Shown in pieces: positions 17,466 through 27,132 of a stretch of 64,000 nt of DNA; within the stretch, counting starts at the first letter, position 1; every line of letters starts with the position of its first letter. Position numbers and translations under genes: made by a program. This stretch comes from JAPUME01 sp027294185 (GTDB lineage Bacteria; Acidobacteriota; Terriglobia; UBA7540; JAPUME01), in contig CAUVWZ020000002.1 in NCBI GenBank assembly GCA_963555835.3, forward strand, positions 1,984,001 through 2,048,000. The letters are read 5' to 3'. Below the pieces are notes generated by a model. The model searched no databases and was not told the origin of the DNA. It saw only the letters and a list, made by a program, of their open reading frames with translations.

Positions 17466-18845
17466 TTGCTCGGTACTCATCGAAGGCATAAAACCACGGG
17501 TGCCGGATCGAAGGCGGGGGGATTGTTTTTCGTGCTGGCCGCCCTTTGCCTATCCGCGAGGGGAGCCCCTCTCCAGAAACCCGAGAGCCCGTCGCGGAGC
17601 TCCTCACCGGCCCGCTCGAATCCTCAGACCGGGACCACAGACGCCAAGGTGCCCGATCTGCTGGCAAAGGCCGAAGAGGCCATGAAGGGCGAAGACTGTG
17701 CGACCGCCGCAAGCGCTTTGGAAAGTGTCTTGTCGCTGGAATCAGACCACCTGGGAGCTACCTTCAACCTGGCGTTCTGCTACACCCAACTCGGGCGGAA
17801 GCCGGAAGCCATCGAAATGTATCGCGAGGTTTTGGCGTTGGATTCCAAACTCTTCCCTGCCCACCTGAACCTTGGCCTGCTCCTGGCCGATGCCGGACAA
17901 CTGGAAGATGCTGTGGGCCATCTGGCTCAGGCGGTCGACATCAAGGGGGACCATGCGACCGCTCGCCTTAATTACGCCCGTACCTTGAATCGGGCGGGAC
18001 GGTACGACGAGGCCGAACGACACTACCTCGAAACCCTTAAGCTCCAACCGGAACTGGCGGAAGCGCATCTGGAGCTGGGAAGGCTGTATCTTTCTCAGAG
18101 CGACTACGCGCGGGCGGAGCCGGCGCTTTTGAAGGCATTGGAATTAGACGGCTCGCTCCTGGAAGTGCAACGCGATTTGATTCTTCTCTATGAGGCGCAG
18201 GAGAAATGGCCCCAGGCAGAGGAGCGCTACCGGCGTTATCTGTCGGAACAGCCTGACGACCACCGGCTTCGTGCCCGGCTGGGAGAGCATTATTTGAGGC
18301 AAGGAAAGACCGAGGCGGGAATCGAAGAGTTGCAGCGAGTGTTCCAGGCGGAGCCGAACCGTAAGGATGTGGCACGGGTCCTGGGGGAAGAATACTCGAA
18401 GTTGAGAAACTTTCCTGAAGCGATCCGTTACTTCCAGGAAGCCCTCAGCGGAAATCCTCGCGACGCCGACCTGTTCGACGCGCTGGGATTGTCGCTGCTC
18501 AAGAACGAACAATATATTCAAGCCGAAGAGGCCCTGCGCCGGGCGCGGGCCCTTGACCCGACCCATCCCCCGGCGGTGGAGCACCTGGCCCTTGTGGTCT
18601 ACCTGCAGGAACGTTACGCGGAAGCGGTTCCCTTGCTGGCCCGAGTGGCCCAGAGGCCGGAGCCGCCGCCGTTGCTGGTCTTTTTCCTGGGGAATTGCTA
18701 CGATCATCTGGGCGCCCTACACCAGGCCATTGAGAGCTATGAGAGATTCCTCGGATTCGGTAAGGGGCAAAACCCTGTGCGCGAGTGGCAGGCAGAACAG
18801 AGAATTATCGTGCTGAAGAAAATTCTGGAGAGGATGGGAAAGTAG
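17466..18845 (+). CDS. Exported TPR-repeat protein
   Basis: About 459 residues. The frame extends up to TTG 17433, but that codon lies inside the palindrome; TTG at 17466 has GAGG seven bases before it and is preferred. After a basic start and a hydrophobic stretch (GGLFFVLAALCLSARGAP), a Ser/Pro linker leads to roughly ten TPR repeats, for example GATFNLAFCYTQLGRKPEAI and ADLFDALGLSLLKNEQYIQAEEAL. It is likely periplasmic or lipid-free secreted and serves as a protein-protein scaffold. It is followed closely by another envelope gene (13 bp), so the pair may work together. The specific partner is unknown. Confidence 0.8.
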   Translation: MLGTHRRHKTTGAGSKAGGLFFVLAALCLSARGAPLQKPESPSRSSSPARSNPQTGTTDAKVPDLLAKAEEAMKGEDCATAASALESVLSLESDHLGATFNLAFCYTQLGRKPEAIEMYREVLALDSKLFPAHLNLGLLLADAGQLEDAVGHLAQAVDIKGDHATARLNYARTLNRAGRYDEAERHYLETLKLQPELAEAHLELGRLYLSQSDYARAEPALLKALELDGSLLEVQRDLILLYEAQEKWPQAEERYRRYLSEQPDDHRLRARLGEHYLRQGKTEAGIEELQRVFQAEPNRKDVARVLGEEYSKLRNFPEAIRYFQEALSGNPRDADLFDALGLSLLKNEQYIQAEEALRRARALDPTHPPAVEHLALVVYLQERYAEAVPLLARVAQRPEPPPLLVFFLGNCYDHLGALHQAIESYERFLGFGKGQNPVREWQAEQRIIVLKKILERMGK

Positions 18846-18857
18846 TTCGCCGGACTC

Positions 18858-19937
18858 ATGAAGCAATGGGGAAACAGATCGGCAAAGGTTCTTCTGGTCA
18901 TCCTGCTTGCTCAGGCGATCGGGTGTGGTCCGCTCTGGGGACGCGCACCGGCTGCCCGCGACCGGGAAGCCGACCTGGAGCGAAAGATCAAGCGCGAAAC
19001 CCGGCCCGTCCGCAAAGCTCAACTTCAAATCCATCTGGCCCGCGTGCGACTGGACAAATCCTTAGAGGCCTACGCGGCCTTTGAGACCGAGCGTGGCGCG
19101 GAACTGCTCAAGACCTACGATAAAGCCATCCAGGGTGCAGACGACACCCTTCGGAAGTCAGGCCGTAAACCCACCCAACAGCCTCGAGGCTTTAAGGACC
19201 TGGAGATCGCGATCCGCCGGGATATTCGCGTCCTCGAAGATCTGAAGCGAAGAGTGCCGTTTGCCGACCGCGGAGACGTGCAATCGATCATCGACCGCGT
19301 GGACCAGGTACGGGAGCAGGTTTTGGAGGCGATGTTCGCCTCATCCGAGGCCGGCCTCCGACGGGCCCCTTTGCCGGGTGAGGCAATCAAGCTAGGTGCC
19401 TCCTGGGCTGAGGCCACGGCGCACCCTCAGACCGATGCGGCTGACTTGAGCCCCGGAGAGGAGGATCAGCTTCGAGCGGCCCAGGATCCGGGCGCGCGCA
19501 TCGCTGTCTATTTGGAGCTCGGTGCCACCCGCATCGACAAATTCGAAGAGTTTCGTCCCCCGTCCGGCCTCGCACTCTCCGAACAAGGTCCTTACCTGAA
19601 TTCTCTCCTCAATACCTACATCGCCTGCATCGACGAGTTGAAGAAATGGATGGAATATCAGTATGACAGGGACGGGGACATGCGAAAGGGGCTCCGGGTA
19701 CTGCTGCAACAAGGCCCCCTGCACCTGGAGCGGCTCCGACGGGCCCGGCGGGTTCAGGACCAACTCACCCCCTATTACGAACAGACTCTCGAATATGCCA
19801 TCGAAAACATGGAAGATACTCTCGACGGCGGCGCGCTCGCCTTCGGCGAACAGGAGAAGAATTCCAGAGAACGGCAAAAGGCCGAAGAGGAAGAAAAAAA
19901 GCAAGCCAAGCGGAATAAGAAAAAGGGCCGCGAGTAA
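18858..19937 (+). CDS. Hypothetical exported, charged helical protein
   Basis: A 359-residue protein with a signal peptide ending in AQAIGC; the Cys is placed as in a lipobox, although Ala at -3 makes it a poor one. The rest is strongly helical and charged, without known motifs. The last 35 residues are almost all Glu, Lys, Arg and Gln (REQKAEEEEKKQ-type), probably a coiled or disordered tail. It lies 13 bp behind the TPR gene and 22 bp before the metallopeptidase, so the three likely form one transcript. I do not recognise the family; an envelope role is inferred from the signal and neighbours only. Confidence 0.7.
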   Translation: MKQWGNRSAKVLLVILLAQAIGCGPLWGRAPAARDREADLERKIKRETRPVRKAQLQIHLARVRLDKSLEAYAAFETERGAELLKTYDKAIQGADDTLRKSGRKPTQQPRGFKDLEIAIRRDIRVLEDLKRRVPFADRGDVQSIIDRVDQVREQVLEAMFASSEAGLRRAPLPGEAIKLGASWAEATAHPQTDAADLSPGEEDQLRAAQDPGARIAVYLELGATRIDKFEEFRPPSGLALSEQGPYLNSLLNTYIACIDELKKWMEYQYDRDGDMRKGLRVLLQQGPLHLERLRRARRVQDQLTPYYEQTLEYAIENMEDTLDGGALAFGEQEKNSRERQKAEEEEKKQAKRNKKKGRE

Positions 19938-19959
19938 CCTCACGGCTTCCCTTCACTCG

Positions 19960-20709
19960 ATGTTGCCTCCTTCACATTCCCCGCAACCCGGGATTCCATC
20001 CAAAACCGCTTCCGCCGGATCTCAAGCGGGCCGAGCCGAACTTTTCCGGAAAGTGTTTAAGCTTGTGCGGCCGGGGGCTCCTGTGCCCAGCTTTCAGGTG
20101 GACTTCTATCCCTTCACCGGAGTCCGGCACATCATTCACCTGAACGACAATGGGGTTCAGGTCCGGTTGTCGGATATTCTCAAGGGTGCGCCACCGCTGG
20201 TTTTTGAGGCCCTGGCGGAGATATTGATCTGCCGCGTTTATGGCCACGCGAGCTCCCGGGAGGCTCAGGATTATTACCGGGTCTTCATGTCCAGCCCGCG
20301 GATTGAGCGGCGAGCCGAACGGATGCGCCGCGAGCGGGGAACGAAGAAAATGGTCTCCCCACGCGGCGAGGTCCACGATCTGCAAACGATGTTTCGCAGC
20401 CTCAACCGACGTTACTTCTCCGGCCGCCTGCGGGGGGTGAAGATCGGCTGGAGCCTGCGGCGTTCTCGAAGCGTGCTGGGACATTTCGACCCCGCGCACC
20501 GCGTGATCGTCATCAACCGCAAACTCGACCACCCGCAGGTTCCTCCCTTCGCCCTGGAATTCCTCATCTATCACGAGATGCTCCACCTGAAGTTTCCTCC
20601 CCTCCGCCGTTCCGGCCGCCGCGTCTTCCATTCCTGTGAATTCCGAGAGGCCGAGACGAAATTCCCCTGCTTCACCGAGGCCAGAAAAAAACTCCGCTTC
20701 CTCTGCTGA
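19960..20709 (+). CDS. Zinc metallopeptidase-like protein (SprT/WSS1-like HExxH)
   Basis: A 249-residue protein. The start is taken at ATG 19960 because the upstream part of the frame overlaps the preceding gene. It carries YHEMLHLKFPP, an HExxH zinc site, and a downstream FHSCEFREAE that could supply the third ligand, as in SprT-like and related putative metallopeptidases. LNRRYFSGRLRGVKIGWSLRRSRSVLGHFD is typical of the SprT-like domain (LNxxYFxGRL...W). Many residues are Arg, and no signal peptide is seen, so it is probably cytosolic and perhaps DNA-associated. The target is unknown. Confidence 0.75.
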   Translation: MLPPSHSPQPGIPSKTASAGSQAGRAELFRKVFKLVRPGAPVPSFQVDFYPFTGVRHIIHLNDNGVQVRLSDILKGAPPLVFEALAEILICRVYGHASSREAQDYYRVFMSSPRIERRAERMRRERGTKKMVSPRGEVHDLQTMFRSLNRRYFSGRLRGVKIGWSLRRSRSVLGHFDPAHRVIVINRKLDHPQVPPFALEFLIYHEMLHLKFPPLRRSGRRVFHSCEFREAETKFPCFTEARKKLRFLC

Positions 20710-20871
20710 ACTCGACCCATTTCTACCGGAGGCGGCGGTGGGGGCCCCTTAAGTTTGACTTTTCTCCCCCCCTCGGCTAGCCTGAATTATCAGGGTTTTG
20801 GAGGCCACCCGCGCCCAACCCCCAGGCAACACCCTGCCGGAGTGTGCGCGACTCGGCCCAGCAGAAACGCC

Positions 20872-22044
20872 ATGCGACGCATCTATCTCGACAACAATGC
20901 GACCACGCCTCTCGACCCGGAAGTCTTCGAGGCCATGAAGCCTTACCTCGCCTCGGACTACGGCAATGCCTCCTCCATCCACTGGTTCGGTCAGAATGTG
21001 AAGGCAGCCGTAGAGACCGCCCGTGAGCAGGTGGCACGATTGCTCGGCGCACGGGCCCGCGAGATCGTCCTCACCTCGGGCGGAACCGAGGCCGACAACC
21101 TGGCGATTTTCGGAATCCTGGGCGCAGCTCGACAAAAAGAGAAGCACATCATCACCTCCTCGATCGAACATCATGCCGTGATGAACGCCGGCAAGGCCAT
21201 CGAGCAGCAGGGGGTGGAGGTGACCTACCTGCGTGTGGGCTCAGAGGGCATCGTGGACCCGGACGATGTAGGGCGCGCCATTCGGCCGGAAACCGTTCTG
21301 ATCTCTATCATGCACGCCAACAACGAGATCGGAACCATCCAACCGGTTCCCGAGATCGCGCGTATCGCCGCCGAGCATGACATCTATTTCCATACCGACG
21401 CCGTGCAGTCGGCAGGGAAAATCCCGCTGAACGTAGAGGAGCTGGGCGTGGACCTGCTCTCGCTTTCCGCGCACAAGATTCACGGACCGCAGGGCGTCGG
21501 CGCCCTTTACGTCCGCAGAGGAACGCCGCTGCGACCGTTGCTCTATGGCGGGCATCATGAGCGCGACCGGCGCGCGGGCACGGAAAACGTTGCAGGGGCC
21601 GTGGGCTTCGGTAAAGCGGCGGAGATGGCGGCAAATCCGGCGGCGGGAGAGATCGAAGCCGTGGCGCGGCTCCGCGACCAGTTGGAATCCGGCATTCTCG
21701 CGAACGTGCCGCAGGTGCGAATCAACGGCGACCCGCAGCGCCGTCTTCCCTCGACCAGCAACCTGGAATTCAGCTACGTGGAAGGCGAAGGGTTTGTGAT
21801 CGCAATGGATTTGAAGGGTGTGGCCTGTTCGACCGGCGCTGCCTGCTCGTCGGGGTCGCTCGAACCGTCTCACGTCATGTCGGCCATACGAAAAACAGCC
21901 GACCAGGCGCGGTCAAGCATCCGCTTCAGCCTCAGCCGGTTCAATACCATGGAAGATATCCAGCACACTCTCGAAATTCTGCCCGGCGTGGTCGAACACC
22001 TACGCTCCCTCTCCCCGCGCTACAAGAAACCGGTGGCAGTCTGA
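20872..22044 (+). CDS. iscS: Cysteine desulfurase (IscS/NifS family)
   Basis: A 390-residue PLP enzyme that removes sulfur from cysteine as a persulfide. The start MRRIYLDNNATTPLDP is the classic N-terminus, so ATG 20872 is used although the frame is open from 20755. The PLP-lysine motif LSAHKIHGPQGVGALY and the catalytic-cysteine loop GVACSTGAACSSGSLEPSHV are intact. The short form of the loop fits the NifS/IscS group (class I), not SufS. No IscU or iron-sulfur scaffold is adjacent; instead mnmA follows 110 bp downstream. That order suggests the sulfur goes to tRNA 2-thiouridine. The symbol could equally be nifS. Confidence 0.92.
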   Translation: MRRIYLDNNATTPLDPEVFEAMKPYLASDYGNASSIHWFGQNVKAAVETAREQVARLLGARAREIVLTSGGTEADNLAIFGILGAARQKEKHIITSSIEHHAVMNAGKAIEQQGVEVTYLRVGSEGIVDPDDVGRAIRPETVLISIMHANNEIGTIQPVPEIARIAAEHDIYFHTDAVQSAGKIPLNVEELGVDLLSLSAHKIHGPQGVGALYVRRGTPLRPLLYGGHHERDRRAGTENVAGAVGFGKAAEMAANPAAGEIEAVARLRDQLESGILANVPQVRINGDPQRRLPSTSNLEFSYVEGEGFVIAMDLKGVACSTGAACSSGSLEPSHVMSAIRKTADQARSSIRFSLSRFNTMEDIQHTLEILPGVVEHLRSLSPRYKKPVAV

Positions 22045-22154
22045 ACCGGACCTGTGCAACTCTCTGACGGTTCGAGAGCCGGAGCACCACCTCCGTTTCG
22101 ACGCCCTGAACCGTGGGCTGACTCAGACTTTTGGTATAGGATCACTGATCGACA

Positions 22155-23297
22155 ATGGCAACCGAGAAGAACACAATTTCAACTCCGCCAACTCTGGCCG
22201 TGGCCATGAGCGGCGGGTTGGACAGCTCGATGGCCGCCGCCCTGCTCGCTCGGGAGCAGCCGGTCGTCGGCCTTACCATGCAGCTTTGGAACCAGCGCCG
22301 CTTGCCCGCCGTTGCTCCTGCCGATGAGGTTAGGAGCGGCCGCTGCTGTTCCCTCGACGATGTTTACGACGCGCGGCGCGTGGCGGAATTTTTGGGGATT
22401 CCCTACTACGTCGTGAACTTCGAGCAAAACTTCGAGCAACAGGTCGTCCGCCCCTTCGTCGAACGCTACCTGGCCGGGGAAACGCCGATTCCGTGCAGTC
22501 TCTGCAACAACCACATCAAGTTTGATCAACTGATCCGCACCGCCCGTAGCATCGGCGCCGAGCGTGTCGCCACGGGCCACTACGCCCGAATCCTCTACGA
22601 TTCCTCAACCCACAGATACCGGCTGTTGAAGGCGGTCGATGGATCCAAGGACCAGTCCTACTTTCTTTTCGGCCTTACACAGGAGCAACTCTCCCGAAGT
22701 CTTTTTCCACTGGGCGATATGACCAAGGCGCAGGTCCGGGCCCTGGCTCGGGCCCAGCACTTGCCTGTGGCCGAGAAATCAGAAAGCCAGGAGATCTGCT
22801 TCGTTCCCACCGGGGATTATGCCGGCTTTATCGATGCCTATCTCAGCGAGCAGAAACAGAAGAGCGCCAGCGAAGGCCCGCTTGTGTCGCGCGAGGGAAA
22901 ATTGCTGGGCCGGCACCGGGGAATCCATCACTTCACCCTGGGGCAGCGGAAGGGTCTCGGTGTCGCCGTCGGCCAGCCGCTCTACGTTATTCAGGTGGAC
23001 GCTCGAAAGAACCAGGTCATGGTAGGAGATGATAAAGATCTCTATCGGCGGCGCCTGCTCGCACGCGACCTCAACTGGATCGCCCCGCCGAAATCAGGCG
23101 ACTGGTTTGAAGTTTCCGCGAAGATTCGCAGCACCCATCCTCCTGCTTCCGCACGGGTGCGGCTCGGGGCTGAGGCTGCCGCGGAGGTCCAGTTCGCAGA
23201 GCCCCAGCGAGCCATTACGCCCGGCCAGGCTGTTGTGTTCTACGACGGGGAAGAAATGCTCGGTGGAGGCTGGGTTTCAGAAGTGCTTCCCGACTAA
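22155..23297 (+). CDS. mnmA: tRNA-specific 2-thiouridylase
   Basis: A 380-residue MnmA, which activates U34 of tRNA-Lys, -Glu and -Gln with ATP and installs sulfur at C2. The PP-loop AMSGGLDSSMAAALL lies near residue 18. The catalytic pair is the Cys in PIPCSLCNNHIKF and the Cys in SQEICFVPTGDY. TGHYAR, DQSYFLFGL and HHFTLGQRKGLGV are further family marks. Length is normal. Its sulfur donor is probably the cysteine desulfurase just upstream on the same strand. It converges with the DUF2064 gene, with a four-base overlap of the stops. Confidence 0.97.
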   Translation: MATEKNTISTPPTLAVAMSGGLDSSMAAALLAREQPVVGLTMQLWNQRRLPAVAPADEVRSGRCCSLDDVYDARRVAEFLGIPYYVVNFEQNFEQQVVRPFVERYLAGETPIPCSLCNNHIKFDQLIRTARSIGAERVATGHYARILYDSSTHRYRLLKAVDGSKDQSYFLFGLTQEQLSRSLFPLGDMTKAQVRALARAQHLPVAEKSESQEICFVPTGDYAGFIDAYLSEQKQKSASEGPLVSREGKLLGRHRGIHHFTLGQRKGLGVAVGQPLYVIQVDARKNQVMVGDDKDLYRRRLLARDLNWIAPPKSGDWFEVSAKIRSTHPPASARVRLGAEAAAEVQFAEPQRAITPGQAVVFYDGEEMLGGGWVSEVLPD

Positions 23298-23986
23298 TTC
23301 TGCTTTCGTCCCCACTCACGCAGAAGACGCGCCGTCGAAGGCGCGCGACGCCTCAATGTTGCGCGGCGCGAGAGCTCACGCTCTAAAACCTCCAGGTCCT
23401 CCACACGGTCCACGTCGGGCCAGTCTTCCAAAACTGCACAGGATAGCCCGCAGTCCACAATGTTTCGAAGCATATCGCGGAACGCGAAACGTGTCCCCCA
23501 GCGGATGCCCTGAAATAGGCGCGATTCCATCGAGGTCAAGCCGATCAGGTAAAAACCACCATCGGGACAGGGCCCGAGAACCGCGTCACAAATGCGCAGT
23601 TCGCGGAAGGCCTGGCGAATGGTGCGTCCCGGCAAGGTGGGGGAATCGACACCCAGGATGAGCGCACACGAATGCCGCCGCAACAAGGCCCGAAAGGCTT
23701 GAGGGAGCCGCCTCCCGAGGTCAGCCCCGCGTTGTGGCTCAATTCTTACCCGTCGTCCCACACCTAAAGCCAGGGAGAACTCGCGTCTCTCCCGACCCGA
23801 TCCGTCAAGAAAGAGATACCGAGCCACGGGGCTGCGAAGCTTCCGCACCATGGCTAAAGCATCTTTGACGAAGGAAAGGTGGAGCGCCTGAGCCCCGGCG
23901 TCGCCGATTGTGCGTGCCAACCGAGTCTTTACCCCGTGGGGACGGGGAACTTTAGCGAAGAGTGCAACTGCGGGTTGACCGGCCAA
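23294..23986 (-). CDS. DUF2064 / TIGR04282 glycosyltransferase-like protein
   Basis: A 230-residue protein starting ALFAKVPRPHGVKTRLARTIGD, the nucleotide-sugar-binding opening of the DUF2064 (TIGR04282) family, a GT-A-like fold related to CofC. LILGVDSPTLPGRTIRQAF and VLGPCPDGGFYLIGL are the other conserved blocks. The family has been linked to arsenosugar and other small-molecule pathways, but the substrate here cannot be told. The C-terminal 30 residues are Arg-rich. It stands alone between two convergent or tail-to-head neighbours. Confidence 0.82.
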   Translation of the reverse strand: MAGQPAVALFAKVPRPHGVKTRLARTIGDAGAQALHLSFVKDALAMVRKLRSPVARYLFLDGSGRERREFSLALGVGRRVRIEPQRGADLGRRLPQAFRALLRRHSCALILGVDSPTLPGRTIRQAFRELRICDAVLGPCPDGGFYLIGLTSMESRLFQGIRWGTRFAFRDMLRNIVDCGLSCAVLEDWPDVDRVEDLEVLERELSRRATLRRRAPSTARLLREWGRKQN

Positions 23987-24101
23987 CGGAGGGAAAGCCT
24001 GCCCTTTAAGCGGATTTCAGAAAACGCCGTCGCGCTTCTTATGCAAACACAAAGCTGCCCTTGCGCTTTTTGCACCAACAGCATTGACGGTTAAATGACG
24101 A

Positions 24102-24614
24102 TTAAATGAATAACTGCTCTTCGCCGGCAGGTTCGGCGGGCCGCGAAGGTGTGCGCCGGGAAAAGAGGAATTCCAAGCCGGAACGAACACCTCCAATCAC
24201 CGCCGATGCTTCCTGGATGGGAGCCAGAATATTCTTTTGCACTACACTCGTGGTCTGCTCGACCTTCTCCACCGTGTCCTGAATCAGGTGGTCAAATCGA
24301 AGCGCCTGCAGACGTGCTCGGTCGGCGACCTCGCCGACAATCTCATCAATGCGTCCCGCCCGGTCGCGAGTGAGCTGCATCACATCCGTCAGGTTGGCAC
24401 CGATTGTGTCGAATGTTGCGCGCGAATTCTCGAGGATTTCCTTCAGGCTGTCGGCCACCGGATCGACCTTACTTTTGAAATCAACCCGCGCATCCTGAAC
24501 CTCCCGCGATAACCGCCCCACCGACAAGTAGATTCCCAGCAACATCGCCGCCTGAGCCACAACCGCCAGGCCGATTACAACGATGAATACCTTTAGAAGC
24601 GTATCAATTTCCAT
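24102..24614 (-). CDS. Membrane-anchored coiled-coil protein (DUF948-like)
   Basis: A 170-residue protein. ATG 24614 is preferred because GGGAG lies eight bases upstream; the frame is open to 24635. One hydrophobic helix (residues 8-30) is followed by a long amphipathic coiled coil (VQDARVDFKSKVDPVADSLKEIL and so on) and a short tail with EEQLFI. This layout fits DUF948-type general stress or envelope proteins. It is followed on the minus strand by nothing close, and preceded 42 bp upstream by the YtxH-like gene, so the two may be cotranscribed. Confidence 0.7.
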   Translation of the reverse strand: MEIDTLLKVFIVVIGLAVVAQAAMLLGIYLSVGRLSREVQDARVDFKSKVDPVADSLKEILENSRATFDTIGANLTDVMQLTRDRAGRIDEIVGEVADRARLQALRFDHLIQDTVEKVEQTTSVVQKNILAPIQEASAVIGGVRSGLEFLFSRRTPSRPAEPAGEEQLFI

Positions 24615-24656
24615 ACGACCATCTCCCATTCGCAATGAACACTTGGCAGAGCCCTC

Positions 24657-24950
24657 CTAGTGAGCCTTGGACTTTTCGCTTCGATAAGCGCCCTTGCCGG
24701 CTTCCAATGCGGCAGAGAGTTGCTCCTTCTGTTTCGCTACCACATCCTTACCTCTGTCCAGATAACTCTCCGCATCCTTGCGAAGTTCCCTTGACTTCTG
24801 CCGTGCAAAGTCTCGACCTTCATCCGCCTTCTTCGCGATAAGTTCTCGAGTCTCGCTCCCGGCCTTTGGCGCCATCAGAAGGGCCACAATCGCCCCTATG
24901 CCCAGTCCGGCGAGAAAAAAACTGAAGTTCGAACCACCATGGTCACTCAT
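24657..24950 (-). CDS. YtxH-domain small membrane protein
   Basis: A 97-residue protein starting MSDHGGSNFS behind GGAGGTG. The first 25 residues include a Gly-rich membrane helix (FFLAGLGIGAIVALLMAPKAGSETR), the hallmark of the YtxH domain, followed by a helical Lys/Glu-rich tail. YtxH proteins are associated with stress response in Bacillus, but their mechanism is unclear. It heads a likely two-gene transcript with the DUF948-like gene. The longer open frame (to 25025) lacks a ribosome binding site, so it is not used. Confidence 0.8.
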   Translation of the reverse strand: MSDHGGSNFSFFLAGLGIGAIVALLMAPKAGSETRELIAKKADEGRDFARQKSRELRKDAESYLDRGKDVVAKQKEQLSAALEAGKGAYRSEKSKAH

Positions 24951-25069
24951 ATCTTCACCTCCACGAACTAATCTTACTCTCATTGGGATGCTACTCTTAA
25001 CAATGGTCGAATTCAAGCAAAACAAAAGGCTTAATAGGGGAATGATAATCTTAGTCCGTCCGGACGGAC

Positions 25070-26902
25070 TTACTTATTTCCCGCCTGCAGGTACGCGTGA
25101 ATTTTCCGGGCCCTATTGCGGGGGACGGCGCGTGCCAACTCTTCCACATTCAATGTTCGGAGCGCTTTGACGCTGCCGAATCGCCTAAGCAGCAACTGGG
25201 CAGTTTTTTCTCCGACACCGCGGATACCCAGCAATTCAGTACTGAAACGGCTTTTCGAGCGTCGGAGGCGGTGAAAGCTTACGGCGAAGCGGTGTGTCTC
25301 ATCTCGAATCTGTTGCACGAGGTGCAGCAGAGGCGAGTGAGGCTCCAGGCGAATGGGTTCCGCCTCACGACCTTGTACGTAGATGATCTCCTCCTTCTTG
25401 GCGATGCTCGCAAGCGGCTGGTTGATGATCTCCATCTCCTCCAGGCCGGAGGCAGCGGCATGGAGTTGTCCCAGGCCGCCGTCGATCAGCACCAGGTCGG
25501 GCATCGCTTTCTTCTCACGCTGCAGGCGCCGGTAGCGCCGCCCCACGACTTCCCGGATGCTGGCGAAGTCGTCGTTCTTATCGACTGTCTTAACGATGAA
25601 CTTCCGATAGTCCGACTTTCTCATTCGCCCCTTTTCCCAAACCACCATAGAGGCAACCGTATCGGTTCCCTGCAAGTGCGATATATCGAAGCACTCGATG
25701 CGGTGCGGGGCCTTTTCAAGATCGAGGGCCTCGGCAAGCGCAGCGGCCACCTCACGCGGCGTCGGTTTCAGCACCCGGAACCGGCGTTCGAAGGAGTGCC
25801 GGGCGTTGCGGCCCACCAGGTCGAGCAGAGCACGCTTCTGGCCTCTCTGTGGAGTCAGGATTTCCACCTTCCCGCCCCGGCGCTCCGAGAGAATCTCCTC
25901 CAACACCCCACGATCCTCAAAATCGAGCGGAACATGAATACCCTGCGGAATGTACTGCTGGTCGAGGTAGCACTGCTTGATCAGGGAATCGAAAAATTCT
26001 CCGGGCTCGATATCCTGCAGATCCTCCCAGAAAAACTCCCTGCGGTCCACCACTCTCCCGCCCCGCATGTGAAACAGGTTCACCGCCGCCAGGGATCCTT
26101 CCCGATGGATACCAAAGATATCGATGTCGTAACCCGAGGAGGCGGCCAGCTTCTGCCGTTCTTTCAACTGATCGATGGTAGAAACAAGGTCTCGATATCG
26201 AGCCGCCTCCTCGAACCGCTGCCCTCTGGATGCCTCCTGCATTCGCTCCTTGAGACTGTGAATCAAGTCCCCGGGGCGCGCTTCGAGCAACAGGCGAACG
26301 TCGCGCACCGCCTCCCCATATTTCTCATCGCTCGTAAGCCCGGCGGCGCAGGGGCCCTGGCATCGCTTGATGTAGTATTCAAGACACGGACGTGGATGGA
26401 TTCGCGTCAGGTCCACCTTGCAGGAGGGCACCAGGAAGCGCCGGTGGATCAGGTCCACAATACGGTGAGCCAGCCGGGCCGGGAAGTAGGGGCCGAAGTA
26501 GAGCGAGCCGTCTTTCCTGAGACGCCGGGTCACATAGACCCGGGGGAACTTCTCTTTTACGGTCAGTTTGATGTAGGGGTAGGTCTTGTCGTCGCGCAAT
26601 AGAACGTTGTACCGCGGTTGGAATTTTTTGATCAGGTTATTTTCGAGCGCCAGGGCCTCTTTTTCATTGTCGACAAGGATCCATTCGAGGTCCCTGGCCG
26701 CATCCAACAACTGGTCGCGCTTGGTGTCGAAGGGCCCTGATTCCTGGCCATAGGAGCGCAGCCGCGCCCGCAGGTTCTTGGCCTTGCCGATGTAGATGAC
26801 CCGCCCGCGTGAGGCTTTGAACAAGTAGACCCCCGGTTGAGAGGGAGCTTGCCGGCTTTTAGATTTCACGACTTTGCGCATTTTCGTCCAGCGGGAAGCC
26901 AA
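25070..26902 (-). CDS. uvrC: UvrABC excinuclease subunit C
   Basis: A 610-residue UvrC, which makes both incisions around a lesion in nucleotide excision repair. The N-terminal GIY-YIG nuclease (GVYLFKASRGRVIYIGKAKNLRARL) makes the 3' cut. The Cys-rich stretch CLEYYIKRCQGPCAAG and a UVR motif near residue 210 bind UvrB. The RNase-H-like domain (ECFDISHLQGTDTVASMVVWEKG, VLIDGGLGQL) makes the 5' cut. The C-terminal helix-hairpin-helix LLGIRGVGEKTAQLLLRRFGS binds DNA. Length is normal. The first eight residues may be trimmed; a second ATG lies at residue 8. Confidence 0.97.
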   Translation of the reverse strand: MASRWTKMRKVVKSKSRQAPSQPGVYLFKASRGRVIYIGKAKNLRARLRSYGQESGPFDTKRDQLLDAARDLEWILVDNEKEALALENNLIKKFQPRYNVLLRDDKTYPYIKLTVKEKFPRVYVTRRLRKDGSLYFGPYFPARLAHRIVDLIHRRFLVPSCKVDLTRIHPRPCLEYYIKRCQGPCAAGLTSDEKYGEAVRDVRLLLEARPGDLIHSLKERMQEASRGQRFEEAARYRDLVSTIDQLKERQKLAASSGYDIDIFGIHREGSLAAVNLFHMRGGRVVDRREFFWEDLQDIEPGEFFDSLIKQCYLDQQYIPQGIHVPLDFEDRGVLEEILSERRGGKVEILTPQRGQKRALLDLVGRNARHSFERRFRVLKPTPREVAAALAEALDLEKAPHRIECFDISHLQGTDTVASMVVWEKGRMRKSDYRKFIVKTVDKNDDFASIREVVGRRYRRLQREKKAMPDLVLIDGGLGQLHAAASGLEEMEIINQPLASIAKKEEIIYVQGREAEPIRLEPHSPLLHLVQQIRDETHRFAVSFHRLRRSKSRFSTELLGIRGVGEKTAQLLLRRFGSVKALRTLNVEELARAVPRNRARKIHAYLQAGNK

Positions 26903-27083
26903 TCTTCAGTCCTCAGAGAGGCCACTTCATCTCGCGAAACAGATTCGGAGGTGGCAACCCTGAGGCCGCCGCTTTCCTCTATTTCATTTTATTATTGGCT
27001 TGCCGCGCGGAGCATGTCAATTTCCGGCGCGAATCCACGACCCTCACTGCCACGGGCGACAATTGCTAAATACATTCCTCTTG

Positions 27084-27112
27084 TTGACAACCTATTCCGT
27101 CTGCCGGAAAAT
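27084..27112 (+). promoter_or_regulatory. Candidate sigma-70 promoter upstream of the small TPR gene
   Basis: TTGACA (27084-27089), a perfect -35, is followed after 17 bases by GAAAAT (27107-27112), four of six to the -10 consensus. Transcription would start near 27119, leaving a short leader before ATG 27133. Confidence 0.45.
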
Positions 27113-27132
27113 CTAATCTAGAGATAACTCCT